NCBI GenBank assembly: GCA_025055235.1
Contig: JANWYN010000006.1
Coordinates: forward strand, 1 to 64,000
Length of the DNA stretch: 64,000 nucleotides
Source of the DNA: Candidatus Roseilinea sp.
GTDB lineage: Bacteria > Chloroflexota > Anaerolineae > J036 > Brachytrichaceae
Direction of reading: 5' to 3'
Below, one piece after another: positions 37,874 through 46,257 of this stretch. The position numbers and the translations under genes were made by a program. The notes under the pieces were generated by a model that did not search any database, was not told where the DNA came from, and saw only the letters and a list, made by a program, of their open reading frames with translations. Each line of letters starts with the position of its first letter. Positions within the stretch are counted from its first letter, which is position 1.

Positions 37874-39031
37874 CTAATTGCCGTTGCTCCCTGGGGCTTC
37901 TTCGGCGGAGGAAGCAATCACCGGCGCGGCCCGCGCTGCTGCGTTCGGCAGCGTCAGGCTGGCCAGCACCCAACCCTTCTTGCCTTGTTGTTCGACTTGG
38001 AACCACTTGCCGTCCTTGCTCTTGCCGAGCACCGGCAGAATCGCGCCACGCTTGGCGTTGCCGACTATCTTCGCCTTCTGATCCGGCTCGGCGCGCAGGT
38101 TCAGGCTGCTGCGCGCATTGACGGCCAGCGCAGGCTGAGTCCCGGTTGGTGCTTTCACCGGCGTGAGGGCCGGCTGGCCGGCCGGCTGTGACTTCGCTTT
38201 CGCCTGATCTTGCGGCGAAGCCTTGATGTTGATCACGTCCTCCGGCGGTGGGACGACGCCCGGCCCGGTCTCGATGAACCCTTGGCCGAGGCAGATGCCC
38301 TTGGCGCCCGGCGCCGGCAGGATCTCGAAGCAACTATCGTCGGCGTAGATGTCATTGTGCTCGACCGGGATCTCTGCCGAGCTCCAGATCAGCACGTTCA
38401 CGGCGCTGTTCATCGCTACGCCGTCCACCGAAATCTGCTGCCAGCGATCGTAGGGCTGCGCCCAGTCCGAGCAGACCAGGTTGGGGTCGGTCATGTCGCG
38501 CGGGCCGCCGTCCTGGTCAATGCACACGCGCACCTTCAGATTGCCGTCCTGGATGGACTTCGGCGGAATCTCGGCTTGCTCGCTGAGGTTGCTCGACCAC
38601 AGTTGCAGCCAGGAGGTGAAGCGAATCGGCGCGCCGATCGGCAGGTTGATCACGTATTGCATGATGCCGGCCTTCTTGTTCAGAGCGAAAAAGTTGAACC
38701 AGCGGTCTGATCCGCCGCCGCTGTGCACACGGTAGGGATATTGGTTTTGGAAGACCGGCCGAAACTCCGGCGTGCGGAAGTACGGATCGCGCGGGTCAAC
38801 GCCGGGGGGCGCTTCTTCCCAGAAGGGCAACCATCCCCAAGTCACGTTGATTTCGCCGCGGCCGGCGAAGTACACGCCGGGGTGCTCGTGGCCCGGATTG
38901 ATGAGCAGGTTGTAGCCGGGACGATAGAGCGTAGCAGTTTGTGCTGAAGCGACGTGTGGCGCGAGCGTGAAAGCTGAAACGCTCAGCGCGCTGATCGTGG
39001 CTATGATGAGCGCTCGAGTAACGGATCTCAT
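37874..39031 (-). CDS. Secreted protein with C-terminal SH3b domain
   Basis: 385 residues. Signal peptide (ALIIATISALSVSAFTLAP, cleavage near ASAQT). An N-terminal beta domain of about 240 residues (NLLINPGHEHPGVY, GEINVTWGWLPFWEE, ADDSCFEILPA) resembles carbohydrate-binding/galactose-binding-like modules. A Pro/Ala/Gln linker (about 265-300) leads to a bacterial SH3 domain (ARSSLNLRAEPDQKAKIVG, GKWFQVEQQGKKGWVLASL, about 305-365). It probably binds cell-wall or surface glycans; no enzymatic site is seen. Confidence 0.82.
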   Translation of the reverse strand: MRSVTRALIIATISALSVSAFTLAPHVASAQTATLYRPGYNLLINPGHEHPGVYFAGRGEINVTWGWLPFWEEAPPGVDPRDPYFRTPEFRPVFQNQYPYRVHSGGGSDRWFNFFALNKKAGIMQYVINLPIGAPIRFTSWLQLWSSNLSEQAEIPPKSIQDGNLKVRVCIDQDGGPRDMTDPNLVCSDWAQPYDRWQQISVDGVAMNSAVNVLIWSSAEIPVEHNDIYADDSCFEILPAPGAKGICLGQGFIETGPGVVPPPEDVINIKASPQDQAKAKSQPAGQPALTPVKAPTGTQPALAVNARSSLNLRAEPDQKAKIVGNAKRGAILPVLGKSKDGKWFQVEQQGKKGWVLASLTLPNAAARAAPVIASSAEEAPGSNGN

Positions 39032-39169
39032 TGCGTTCTGACCTCTGTATCGTGCTGTTGCGCCGGCTCTGACAAGAGCCCAGTCGAGGGCTTGGATCGG
39101 GCGATCGCATCAGCCTCAAATTTAGCCGCGGCGGGTTATACCACAACGCCCGGGCGTAATCTCCTGCTG

Positions 39170-39395
39170 GGGCAAATTGCCCGGCGACTTAAGTCACGGG
39201 CAATTTGCGGCAAAGCCGGCCGTGCGCCGGCTTTGCCATGCGTTGTGCGAGGATTCATCCGCTGCGCAAATCGTATAGGGCAAATGGAGGCAAAACATCG
39301 TGCGGTAGGGCGCGACGCCGTTCCGCGCCTGTGATGCATCGGAGATGGCGCGCTGCGGTAGCCCATTCGGGCCATTCAGAGCGCGCCCTACCCCG
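39170..39395. repeat. Composite palindromic element R1 + inverted R2
   Basis: R1 (39170-39272: GGGCAAATTGCCCGGCGACT, then CAAAGCCGGC/GCCGGCTTTG) is followed by the inverted linker TCGTATAGGGCAAA. R2 follows reversed (39300-39393, ending in CCATTCAGAGCGCGCCCTAC). This is the third complete copy of the element also seen at 24334 and 28704. Confidence 0.87.
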
Positions 39396-39441
39396 TCTGC
39401 ACATTTACCCTCACTGGCGAATGTACCCAACGTCCGCCGTC

Positions 39442-39447
39442 TATACT
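39442..39447 (+). promoter_or_regulatory. Candidate -10 box of a leaderless promoter
   Basis: TATACT ends 8 nt before the ATG at 39456. There is no Shine-Dalgarno sequence between the two. Confidence 0.4.
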
Positions 39448-39455
39448 GCGCGGGC

Positions 39456-41648
39456 ATGTGGTCAACGATTCGCCGGCATGTGCGCGCCGAGGGGTGGGCA
39501 GCGCTGGTGGGCTTGCTCGCGTGCGTCGTCGCCTTCTCCGGCCGGCTGCAGTCGGCGGACGAGATCGCCGTGTATGCGCTGGCCTACAACCTGGCCCAAC
39601 GCGGCGCGCTCGACATCAACGTGTTGGCCTCGACCGCGCCGGGCATGCGCGCGCCGCCGTTCTCCGGCGTCGGCAAGTTCGGCCCCGATGCGAACTTCTA
39701 CTCCGGCAAGGGCGTGTTGCCGTCGCTGCTGGCTGCGCCGCTGCTGGCGGCCGGGCTGGTGATCGGCGCGGATCCGGTCGTCGCCACACTCACGCTCAAC
39801 GCGCTGTTGACGGTCGCGACGTCTTTCGTCATCGCCCGATACGTCCGGCAGATGCTCGGCTCCGAGCGGGCTGCGTTCGCCGGCGGCGCGCTCTATGCGA
39901 CCGGCACGCTGGCGTTGGCCTACAGCAAGCGCTTGTTCACCGAGCCGGCCGCAGCATTGGGCGTGGTGCTGGCGTTCGTTTGGTTGACCTCGCGCGAGCG
40001 CGTGGGCGCGAAGGGCATCGCTGCCGGCATCGCGTTCGGCGCAGCCGTCGCAGCCTCATACGCCAACCTGGTGTTGTTGCCTTGTCTCTTCGCGACGGTG
40101 TGCTTGTTCGACCGGCGCCAAGCGTCGCAGCGGTTGGCCGGCTTTCTCCTCGGCGTCGCGCCGTGGCTCGCCGGCCTGGCGATCTACAACTTTGCCCGTT
40201 TCGGCGACCCGCTGGACACCGGCTTGTCACTCGTCGAGTGGAGCCTGCCCTACTTCACGCCGGCTGCGGCCCTCGTCCGCGCCTATGGCTTGCTGTTCAG
40301 TCCCTACCGCGGGCTGATCTTCTATGCGCCGATCCTGCTGTTGCTCCCGCTGGCCTGGCTGCTCTCGCGAGCCGCCGGACGGCGCGATGCTGCTCGGATA
40401 GGCTGTGCTTCCGCTCGTCCGGCATTGTTCATGGCGGCGACCGGCACGCTGGCCTATGTGCCGTTCTTCAGCGTGTGGAGCATGTGGTGGGGCGGCTTCA
40501 ACTGGGGGCCGCGCTTCTTGTTGCCCATCTTGCCGGTGTGGATGATCGCGCTCACGCCCGCGTTCGATGCGCTGCTCGCTCCATCGTCCCATGTGAACGG
40601 CGCTGCCGGTCGTGTCGCGCTCACCCTAATTAAGGGCGCGATGTGGGCCGTCCTCGTGCTCGCGGTCTTCGTCTCGACCGTCGGCGGCATCGCCGACACC
40701 TTTCGCAGCGAAGGCGAGTTAGCACGCCGGGGAATGTTGAACGCGCTGGTCAAACCGGAGTCGCCGGACGCTTCGCCGTTGCTCACCGAACCGCGCTTCT
40801 TCCAAGCGTTCAGCGGCGCATGGCAGATCGTGCAGGGCGAGTTAGATACCTGGTGGGCGACGTCGCCGGCGCGCGACGCCGACCTCGCGCGGGCGCTGGA
40901 CGACGTCGCCGAACGCGCGACGCCGGGCAGCGTCGTGATGCTGGTTGCTCCGGCGCGCACCGAATCCTTCCTGCATGCCTACCGCCTGCCGCATGAACTG
41001 GTTGGCTTGTCGCCCGATCAGATCCGTGCCGGCGAGGATGCACCGGTGCGGCGCGTCCTCGCCGGCGCCCGGCGCGTGCTGTTGGTGACGGATGCCGCAC
41101 AGACCGACCCCGGCAACACCACCGAGCGCTGGCTGGAGGCCCACGCCTTCCGCGCCCGCAATGAGTTCTACGGCGAATGGCGCGTAGCGGCCTTCGGCTC
41201 GCCGCCCGATGCGTGGGCGCCGGCCGCAGCACCGGCCCAGTTCGGCGACGCGCTGATGCTCGTCTCCATGCGCTATTCGCCGGTCGCTCCGCCCGGCGGC
41301 GCAGTCGCGATCGAGGCTATCTGGCAGCGCGTCACCGCTACCAACGACACTCCCGACACCACCGACACCAACGACACATCCCTAATCGCCTGGTTCGCCC
41401 ATCTTGTTGCGCCCGATGGCACGCTGGCCGGCCAGCACGATGCCTTGCTGGGAAGCGGCTATCCCTGGGATGCGTCCTCGGCGACGCTGCGCGATCATCG
41501 CGGTATCCTCGTGCCGCCCGATGCCGCGCCCGGCGTCTATCGCGTGAACATCGGCGCCTACACCGGCGACGGTGCGCGATTGCCCGTCGTGCGCGGTGGC
41601 GCACGGTTGCCGGACGATGTCATCACGTTTGAGGTGACGATCCGATGA
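39456..41648 (+). CDS. Integral membrane glycosyltransferase-like protein
   Basis: 730 residues. About 11-12 membrane segments occupy residues 15-430, with an early periplasmic-type loop and LAYSKRLFTEPAAALGVVLA, SPYRGLIFYAPILLLLP and GGFNWGPRFLLPILPVWMI. This layout is that of GT-C/ArnT-like or DUF2029-like transferases using lipid-linked sugars. The C-terminal 290 residues are soluble and external. A Thr/Asp/Asn repeat (DTPDTTDTNDT, about 628-640, bases 41341-41383) interrupts it. The donor and acceptor are unknown. It overlaps the next gene by 4 bp (ATGA), so the two are co-translated. Confidence 0.78.
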   Translation: MWSTIRRHVRAEGWAALVGLLACVVAFSGRLQSADEIAVYALAYNLAQRGALDINVLASTAPGMRAPPFSGVGKFGPDANFYSGKGVLPSLLAAPLLAAGLVIGADPVVATLTLNALLTVATSFVIARYVRQMLGSERAAFAGGALYATGTLALAYSKRLFTEPAAALGVVLAFVWLTSRERVGAKGIAAGIAFGAAVAASYANLVLLPCLFATVCLFDRRQASQRLAGFLLGVAPWLAGLAIYNFARFGDPLDTGLSLVEWSLPYFTPAAALVRAYGLLFSPYRGLIFYAPILLLLPLAWLLSRAAGRRDAARIGCASARPALFMAATGTLAYVPFFSVWSMWWGGFNWGPRFLLPILPVWMIALTPAFDALLAPSSHVNGAAGRVALTLIKGAMWAVLVLAVFVSTVGGIADTFRSEGELARRGMLNALVKPESPDASPLLTEPRFFQAFSGAWQIVQGELDTWWATSPARDADLARALDDVAERATPGSVVMLVAPARTESFLHAYRLPHELVGLSPDQIRAGEDAPVRRVLAGARRVLLVTDAAQTDPGNTTERWLEAHAFRARNEFYGEWRVAAFGSPPDAWAPAAAPAQFGDALMLVSMRYSPVAPPGGAVAIEAIWQRVTATNDTPDTTDTNDTSLIAWFAHLVAPDGTLAGQHDALLGSGYPWDASSATLRDHRGILVPPDAAPGVYRVNIGAYTGDGARLPVVRGGARLPDDVITFEVTIR

Positions 41649-42454
41649 ACCGGCTGATCCTTCCGCTCATCGGCTGTTTGCTGTGCGCTTGCAGCGGGCG
41701 CCCGCTCGTCGTGGCTGCCACACCGACGCCGGTCGTTCCACAGTACTGCCCGCTGCGCGTCGAGGGCCGGTGGGTCGTTGACGCCGGCGGCAACGTTGTC
41801 ATCCTGCACGGGGCGAGCCTGCCCACGCTGGCGGAGATGGCGCAGAGTGATCGCGATGCGGCCCAGCGACTGCGCGAGCTGGCCGCAGCCGGCGCGCGCG
41901 TCGTGCGCCTGCCGGTGGACCAAAGCGAGATCACGCCGACGTTCGTGCCGGCGGCTGTGTCGCCGTTTATTGACCAGGCCAACGCGCTGGGCATGCTGGT
42001 CATCCTCGCTTATCGCAACGACCTTGACGAGACGGTGCGCAAGCAGGGCGAAGCGGCCGAGGACTGGCTGCGGCTGGCGCTGACGTATCTGCGCAACGCG
42101 CCCGGCGTATGGTTCGAACCGTTCGCCCGGCCGATCGCCACGCCCAAGTGGCGCGCGATGAACCAGCGCATGGTGGACGTGGCGCGCGGCTTCCGCGCCG
42201 ATAACGTCATTGTCGTCAATGCGCCGGACTGGCTGCGCGACGCGCCGAATGAGCGGCTGACCGGCAGCAACGTCGCCTACGCCGTGCCCGCGCTGGACGG
42301 CTGGCCGCTGGATGCCGCGCCGTTCATCCTGACCGACTTCGACGGCGCGGATGTCGGGGCGGTGCAGGCCGCGCAAGTGTGGAGCATCGCGTCAGAGGCT
42401 GTGCAGCCGGCCGGCCTCTTGGCGCTTTGGCGCACAAGTAAACCCTGTGAGTGA
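41645..42454 (+). CDS. Lipoprotein with GH5-like (cellulase-fold) domain
   Basis: 269 residues. Lipoprotein signal (LILPLIGCLLCAC lipobox). The rest resembles a reduced glycoside hydrolase family 5 TIM barrel: the start WVVDAGGNVVILHGASLP matches the GH5 pattern (GxxIxLRGxN), and AAGARVVRLPVDQSEITPTF and GMLVILAYRNDLD follow. The acid/base NEP motif appears as FEPFARPIA, and a clear nucleophile Glu is not found, so it may be inactive. Translationally coupled to the membrane protein upstream; a shared role in surface glycan handling is inferred. Confidence 0.68.
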   Translation: MNRLILPLIGCLLCACSGRPLVVAATPTPVVPQYCPLRVEGRWVVDAGGNVVILHGASLPTLAEMAQSDRDAAQRLRELAAAGARVVRLPVDQSEITPTFVPAAVSPFIDQANALGMLVILAYRNDLDETVRKQGEAAEDWLRLALTYLRNAPGVWFEPFARPIATPKWRAMNQRMVDVARGFRADNVIVVNAPDWLRDAPNERLTGSNVAYAVPALDGWPLDAAPFILTDFDGADVGAVQAAQVWSIASEAVQPAGLLALWRTSKPCE

Positions 42455-42518
42455 GTCGTGAGTTGTGAGGTAGGTAAGTGCGTGTGAGTCGTCAATCGCA
42501 AATCCGCAATCCAGAATC
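42446..42518. repeat. Heptads spanning the photolyase start
   Basis: GTGAGTC, GTGAGTT and GTGAGGT units (42451-42472) are followed by ATCGCAA, ATCCGCA, ATCCAGA and ATCGAAA (42494-42521). The arrays fill the gap after the lipoprotein gene and run into the first codons of the next reading frame. Confidence 0.75.
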
Positions 42519-44073
42519 GAAAATCCACACCACAGTATGGATCCTCGGCGATCAACTCTCGCATCGTTGGCCGGCGTGGTTAGCGCGAGAAGGGCTGGGC
42601 CCGACCAACGCGCGACTGCTGTTCATCGAGAGCGCGGCCAAGATTCGCTCGCGGCCGTGGCACAAGCACAAGCTCATCTTGGTGCTCAGCGCCATGCGCC
42701 ACTTCGCCCAGGCCATGCGCGACGCGGGCTGGCAAGTGGACTATCGCAAAGCTGCGACGTTCGCAGCCGGCCTGCGCGCCCACGTCGCCGAGCATGCGCC
42801 CGAGCGCATCGTCGTCATGCAGCCGAACACTTGGCAGGGCTTTGCTTTCATCAAGAAGTTGCGAGCGGATCGCGCGCCCATTTCTCAATTTTCAATTCTC
42901 AATTCTCAATTCTTCCTGGCGAAGCCAGAAGACCTGGGCACGGGCAAATCGCCGCTGATGGAAACGTTCTACCGCAAGATGCGCCGGCGCACCGGCTACC
43001 TGATGGACGGCGACCAGCCCGTTGGCGGCAAGTGGAACTTCGACGATGAGAATCGCCAACCACCGCCGAAAGAATTGAGAATGAAGAATGCAGAATTGAG
43101 AATCATTGACCAAAAGTCGGCATTCTCAATTCCACCGTTGCCGGTCTTTTTACCGGATGCCATCACCCGCGAAGTCATCGCCGAGGTCGCGCAGGTGGAG
43201 ACGGCTTGGGGGGCGCTGGATGGCTTCGCCTTGCCGGTGACGCGCGAAGATGCGCTGGCGTTCCTCGCCGACTTCATCACGCATCGCCTGCCCAACTTCG
43301 GCCCGTATGAAGATGCGATGGTGAGCGGCCAGCCGGTGCTGTTCCACTCGATGCTCTCGCCGCTGCTCAACATCGGCCTGCTGGAGCGCGATGAGCTGTG
43401 TGAAGCGGCGGAGCGGGCGTATCGCGAAGGCCGCGCGCCGCTCAACTCGGTCGAGGGCTTCATCCGGCAACTGATCGGCTGGCGCGAATTCGTCTATGCC
43501 TGCTACTGTCGCGAGATGCCCCGGCTGCGCGAGATGAACGCCCTGAACGCGACGCGGCCGCTGCCGAAGTTCTACTGGGACGCGCAGACCGATATGGCTT
43601 GCCTGCGCGAGTGCGTGCAGGGCGTGTGGGATCGCGGCTACACGCATCACATCCAGCGGCTGATGGTGCTGTGCAACTTTGCGCTCATCGCCGGCATCAG
43701 CCCGCAGGAGGTCAACGAATGGTTCTTCGCGACCTATGTGGACGCCTACGACTGGGTGGTGACGCCGAACGTGGTGGGCATGGGCACGTATGGCGACGGC
43801 GGCATCGTCGGCACCAAGCCCTACGCCGCCAGCGCCAACTACATCCACAAGATGAGCACCTACTGCGAAGGCTGCCGTTATAACCCGAAGCAGCGCCTGG
43901 GCGAGGATGCCTGCCCGTTCAACGCGCTGTATTGGGACTTCGTGGCGCGCAACGCCGATGTCCTGAGCGCGAACCCGCGCACAAGCATGCCGGTGATGGC
44001 GCTGCGCAAGATGAAGGCCGACGAGGTAAAGGCGCTGCGCGCGCAAGCAAAGCGGTTTCTCGACTCGTTGTGA
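42478..44073 (+). CDS. FeS-type photolyase/cryptochrome (PhrB/CryPro-like)
   Basis: 531 residues. Residues 18-170 form the photolyase-related (DUF523-like) N-terminal domain: TVWILGDQLSHRWPAW, LIFVLS-type LVLSAMRHFAQAMR. The FAD-binding C-terminal part has LPNFGPYEDAM, LLNIGLL, QLIGWREFVY and GYTHHIQRLMVLCNFALIAG. The 4Fe-4S cysteines appear in MVLCNF-adjacent ACLREC and YCEGCRYNPKQRLGEDACPF. The family repairs (6-4) photoproducts with light. Three heptad-encoded stretches are present: the first 16 residues, about 134-146 and about 198-218. The start (GTG 42478 or 42484) is uncertain because the N-terminus is repeat DNA; homology begins at about 42529. Confidence 0.93.
   Translation: MRVSRQSQIRNPESKIHTTVWILGDQLSHRWPAWLAREGLGPTNARLLFIESAAKIRSRPWHKHKLILVLSAMRHFAQAMRDAGWQVDYRKAATFAAGLRAHVAEHAPERIVVMQPNTWQGFAFIKKLRADRAPISQFSILNSQFFLAKPEDLGTGKSPLMETFYRKMRRRTGYLMDGDQPVGGKWNFDDENRQPPPKELRMKNAELRIIDQKSAFSIPPLPVFLPDAITREVIAEVAQVETAWGALDGFALPVTREDALAFLADFITHRLPNFGPYEDAMVSGQPVLFHSMLSPLLNIGLLERDELCEAAERAYREGRAPLNSVEGFIRQLIGWREFVYACYCREMPRLREMNALNATRPLPKFYWDAQTDMACLRECVQGVWDRGYTHHIQRLMVLCNFALIAGISPQEVNEWFFATYVDAYDWVVTPNVVGMGTYGDGGIVGTKPYAASANYIHKMSTYCEGCRYNPKQRLGEDACPFNALYWDFVARNADVLSANPRTSMPVMALRKMKADEVKALRAQAKRFLDSL
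42881..42913. repeat. CTCAATT heptads inside the photolyase gene
   Basis: TTCTCAA TTTTCAA TTCTCAA TTCTCAA TTC in register, encoding SQFSILNSQF. Same unit as at 30451 (inverse), 43072 and 51146. Confidence 0.88.
43072..43132. repeat. Inverted AATTGAG heptads inside the photolyase gene
   Basis: AGAATTGAGAAT (43092-43103, with related units from 43072) is opposed to ATTCTCAATTC (43122-43132). The spacer is 18 bases. In frame, encoding RMKNAELRI and SAFSIP. Confidence 0.85.
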
Positions 44074-44122
44074 TGCAGAGTAGGACGCACGACGAAGGAC
44101 GAACTACTAGCAGCCGGCGGCA

Positions 44123-44745
44123 TCAATCGAAGTCTTCGCCGAGCAGCGGCGCGATGACTCCTACGTCGTCGCGCTCGAGATGCACGCGCTCGAACCAGCT
44201 GCGGTCGCCGAACCACGCCAGACAATCATCGCGCCGCAGCCGAGTAGGCTTGTTGGACAGCAAGGTCGCGTAGGATGAGTATGGCCAATCCCGGAAATCG
44301 GCGATCAACCCGTGTCGCTGGGGATTCCGGTGAATGTAAACCACGAGGTGGGAAAGGTAGCGCTCGTCGGTCACCGCGATGCGCCCAAACGGGTGCTGGA
44401 ATAGGCTGCCGGTTCGATGGTAAGCGAGATTGATCGCTTTAGCATAGGCGTTGAGAAGATTCGAGAAAGCTTGCGAGGGCTGGCGCTTCAAGAGTAAGCC
44501 CAGAGGGTCTTGAAGTCCCCTCGGATTTTGTCGCAGTCTTCTAACGTCTTGATGCGCACGAGCAGATGAAAGTGATTTTTGAGCAGGCAATAAGCGTATG
44601 TGTCGGCGATCGGCACGATGTGCTGCGTGTATAGCCGCAGGAAGTATGTGTAGTTGCGTGGTTCGATGAAGATGTCTTCGCGATTCGTCCCGCGCGCGTA
44701 TATATGATACGTGACACCTCGGATAAGCGGCGCAGGCTTTGACAT
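44123..44745 (-). pseudogene. Frameshifted RAYT (IS200-like tyrosine transposase)
   Basis: The first frame (44745-44488) encodes RGVTYHIYARGTNREDIFIE and the HUH-type metal site LLKNHFHLLVRIKT, the N-terminal half of a REP-associated tyrosine transposase. The second frame (to 44123) continues with PSQAFSNLLNAYAKAINLAY, HRTGSLFQHPFGRIAV and VVYIHRNPQRHGLIADFRDW, the C-terminal half. Reading must shift frame between about 44560 and 44490. A REP-like near-palindrome (44503-44522) lies exactly there and a full REP hairpin lies just upstream of the gene. The protein is probably inactive unless frameshifting is programmed. RAYTs mobilise REP palindromes through single-strand nicking. Confidence 0.85.
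44503..44522. repeat. REP-core near-palindrome inside the RAYT gene
   Basis: GAGGGTCTTGAAGTCCCCTC has one imperfect pair and shares GGGTCTTGAAG with the hairpin at 44755. It coincides with the frameshift. Confidence 0.7.
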
Positions 44746-44754
44746 GTCAGAATA

Positions 44755-44786
44755 AACCCGAAGGGTCTTGAAGACCCTTCGGGTTT
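44755..44786. repeat. REP hairpin next to the RAYT gene
   Basis: Arms AACCCGAAGGGTCTT and AAGACCCTTCGGGTTT form a near-perfect 32-bp palindrome 10 bp upstream of the RAYT start codon. It is the expected position of a substrate REP. Confidence 0.82.
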
Positions 44787-44799
44787 CATTATCGCTTCA

Positions 44800-44880
44800 C
44801 CCACGCAAACGCCCACGTGCCAACTTGCAACCTGCTAACGTGAAACGTGCAAACGTGCAACCCACCAACGTCCAACGTGC
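44800..44880. repeat. AACGTGC-type heptad array
   Basis: Units such as AACGTGA, AACGTGC, AACGTGC, AACGTCC and AACGTGC, with degenerate copies (ACGTGCC, AACTTGC) before them, fill the gap between the REP hairpin and the MFS gene. Confidence 0.75.
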
Positions 44881-44913
44881 GCGCATTTGTCCCTTTTCGA
44901 TGCATTGGGTTTA

Positions 44914-46188
44914 ATGTCCATCGCGCCTGCGATGAAACCTCGCTTCCCTGCGTTCGCTTCGCGCGACTTTCGCATCTTTTGGATCACGCAGTTCATCTCG
45001 CTGATCGGCACGTGGATGCAGACGACGGTGCAAGCCTACCTGGCCTATCGCATCAGCGGCCAGCCGATCTACCTCGGCTTGATCGGCGTCGCCGGCACGC
45101 TGCCCTCGCTGCTGTTCACGCTTCCCGGCGGCGTGTGGGTGGAGCGGCTCGACAAGCGCAAAACCGTCATCGCCTTTCAGGTGGTGATGATGCTGCAAGC
45201 GTTCGCACTGGCTTTCCTCACCCTGGCCGGCGTCGTCACCATCGGGTGGATCATTGCGCTGGCCTTCGTGCTGGGCGCGGCCAACTCGATCGAGATCACC
45301 GCGCGCCAGGCGATGATGGTCGAGATCGTCGGCAGATCGGGGCTGTCCAACGCCATCGCGCTGAACTCCACCGCGTTCAACGTGGCGCGCGTGGTCGGCC
45401 CGGCGCTCTCCGCACCGCTGCTGTTGATCTTCGCCGAACACGGCGAAGGTTGGGCGTTCTTCCTCAACGGTCTCAGCTACTTAGTCGTCATCCTCGGGCT
45501 GCTGGCGATCCATCCAAACACGGCAAATCCAGGCGATCACCTGCACACGCCTTCGCCGAACAACGTGCTGGTGCAGTTCCGCGAAGGCCAGCGCTACATC
45601 CGCCAAACGACGCTGGTCGGATTGATCATCATCATGGCCGCCGCGCCCGGCCTGTTCGCCTTTCCGGTCATCCAGCAGATCCCTGCGTTCGCGCGCGATG
45701 TGCTGGCGCAGCCCGGCGATGTAGACGCCGTAGTCGCCGCGCGCAACAGCGCCATGGTCACGGCGCAGGGCGTCGGCGCGCTGCTTGCTGCGGTCATGCT
45801 CACGCTGCTCAGCGCCTTCCGGCGCAAAGGCCGGCTGATGACGGCCGGCCAGTTCGCCTTCTCGATCGCCCTGCTGGGCATCGGCCTGTCGCGCAACATC
45901 GCACTCACCCTGCCGATCCTGATGTTGTTCGGCTGGGGCACGGTCACCTCGCTGGCCACCAGCAACACCATCATCCAGCTCGTCACGCCGAACGAGCTGC
46001 GCGGCCGCGTGATCAGCACATATCTATGGGCGCTACAGGGCGTCGCGCCGTTCGGCAGCCTGTTGATCGGCTGGATTGCGCAGACGTGGGGCGCGCCGGC
46101 CTCGGCGCTGTTCGGCGGCCTGGCGTGCCTGGCGACCTACGTTGCGATCAACCTGAGGACGCCGACAGTGCGAAGATTCGAGGGGTGA
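44914..46188 (+). CDS. MFS transporter, EntS/MFS_3-like
   Basis: 424 residues. Starts FPAFASRDFRIFWITQFISL, typical of the enterobactin-exporter/MFS_3 group, with about 12 hydrophobic segments. The WMQTTVQAYLAYRISG and LPGGVWVERLDKRK loop (about 60-75), NAIALNSTAFNVARVVGPAL and LRGRVISTYLWALQGVAPFG are family features. It is probably an inner-membrane exporter; substrate unknown. The ATG at 44914 is preferred; TTG 44887 would begin inside the heptad array. Followed by the bidirectional hairpin at 46196. Confidence 0.87.
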   Translation: MSIAPAMKPRFPAFASRDFRIFWITQFISLIGTWMQTTVQAYLAYRISGQPIYLGLIGVAGTLPSLLFTLPGGVWVERLDKRKTVIAFQVVMMLQAFALAFLTLAGVVTIGWIIALAFVLGAANSIEITARQAMMVEIVGRSGLSNAIALNSTAFNVARVVGPALSAPLLLIFAEHGEGWAFFLNGLSYLVVILGLLAIHPNTANPGDHLHTPSPNNVLVQFREGQRYIRQTTLVGLIIIMAAAPGLFAFPVIQQIPAFARDVLAQPGDVDAVVAARNSAMVTAQGVGALLAAVMLTLLSAFRRKGRLMTAGQFAFSIALLGIGLSRNIALTLPILMLFGWGTVTSLATSNTIIQLVTPNELRGRVISTYLWALQGVAPFGSLLIGWIAQTWGAPASALFGGLACLATYVAINLRTPTVRRFEG

Positions 46189-46195
46189 ACAAATG

Positions 46196-46230
46196 AAGAA
46201 CCCCGGTTCCTCATCGAAACCGGGGTTCTT
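46196..46230. terminator. Bidirectional hairpin between convergent genes
   Basis: AAGAACCCCGGTT (46196-46208) pairs with AAACCGGGGTTCTT (46217-46230), followed by TTAT. It is placed between convergent stops at 46188 and 46258, so it can terminate both. Its core is shared with the REP family. Confidence 0.78.
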
Positions 46231-46257
46231 TATGACTTGTCACTGAACCGCGTTGCC

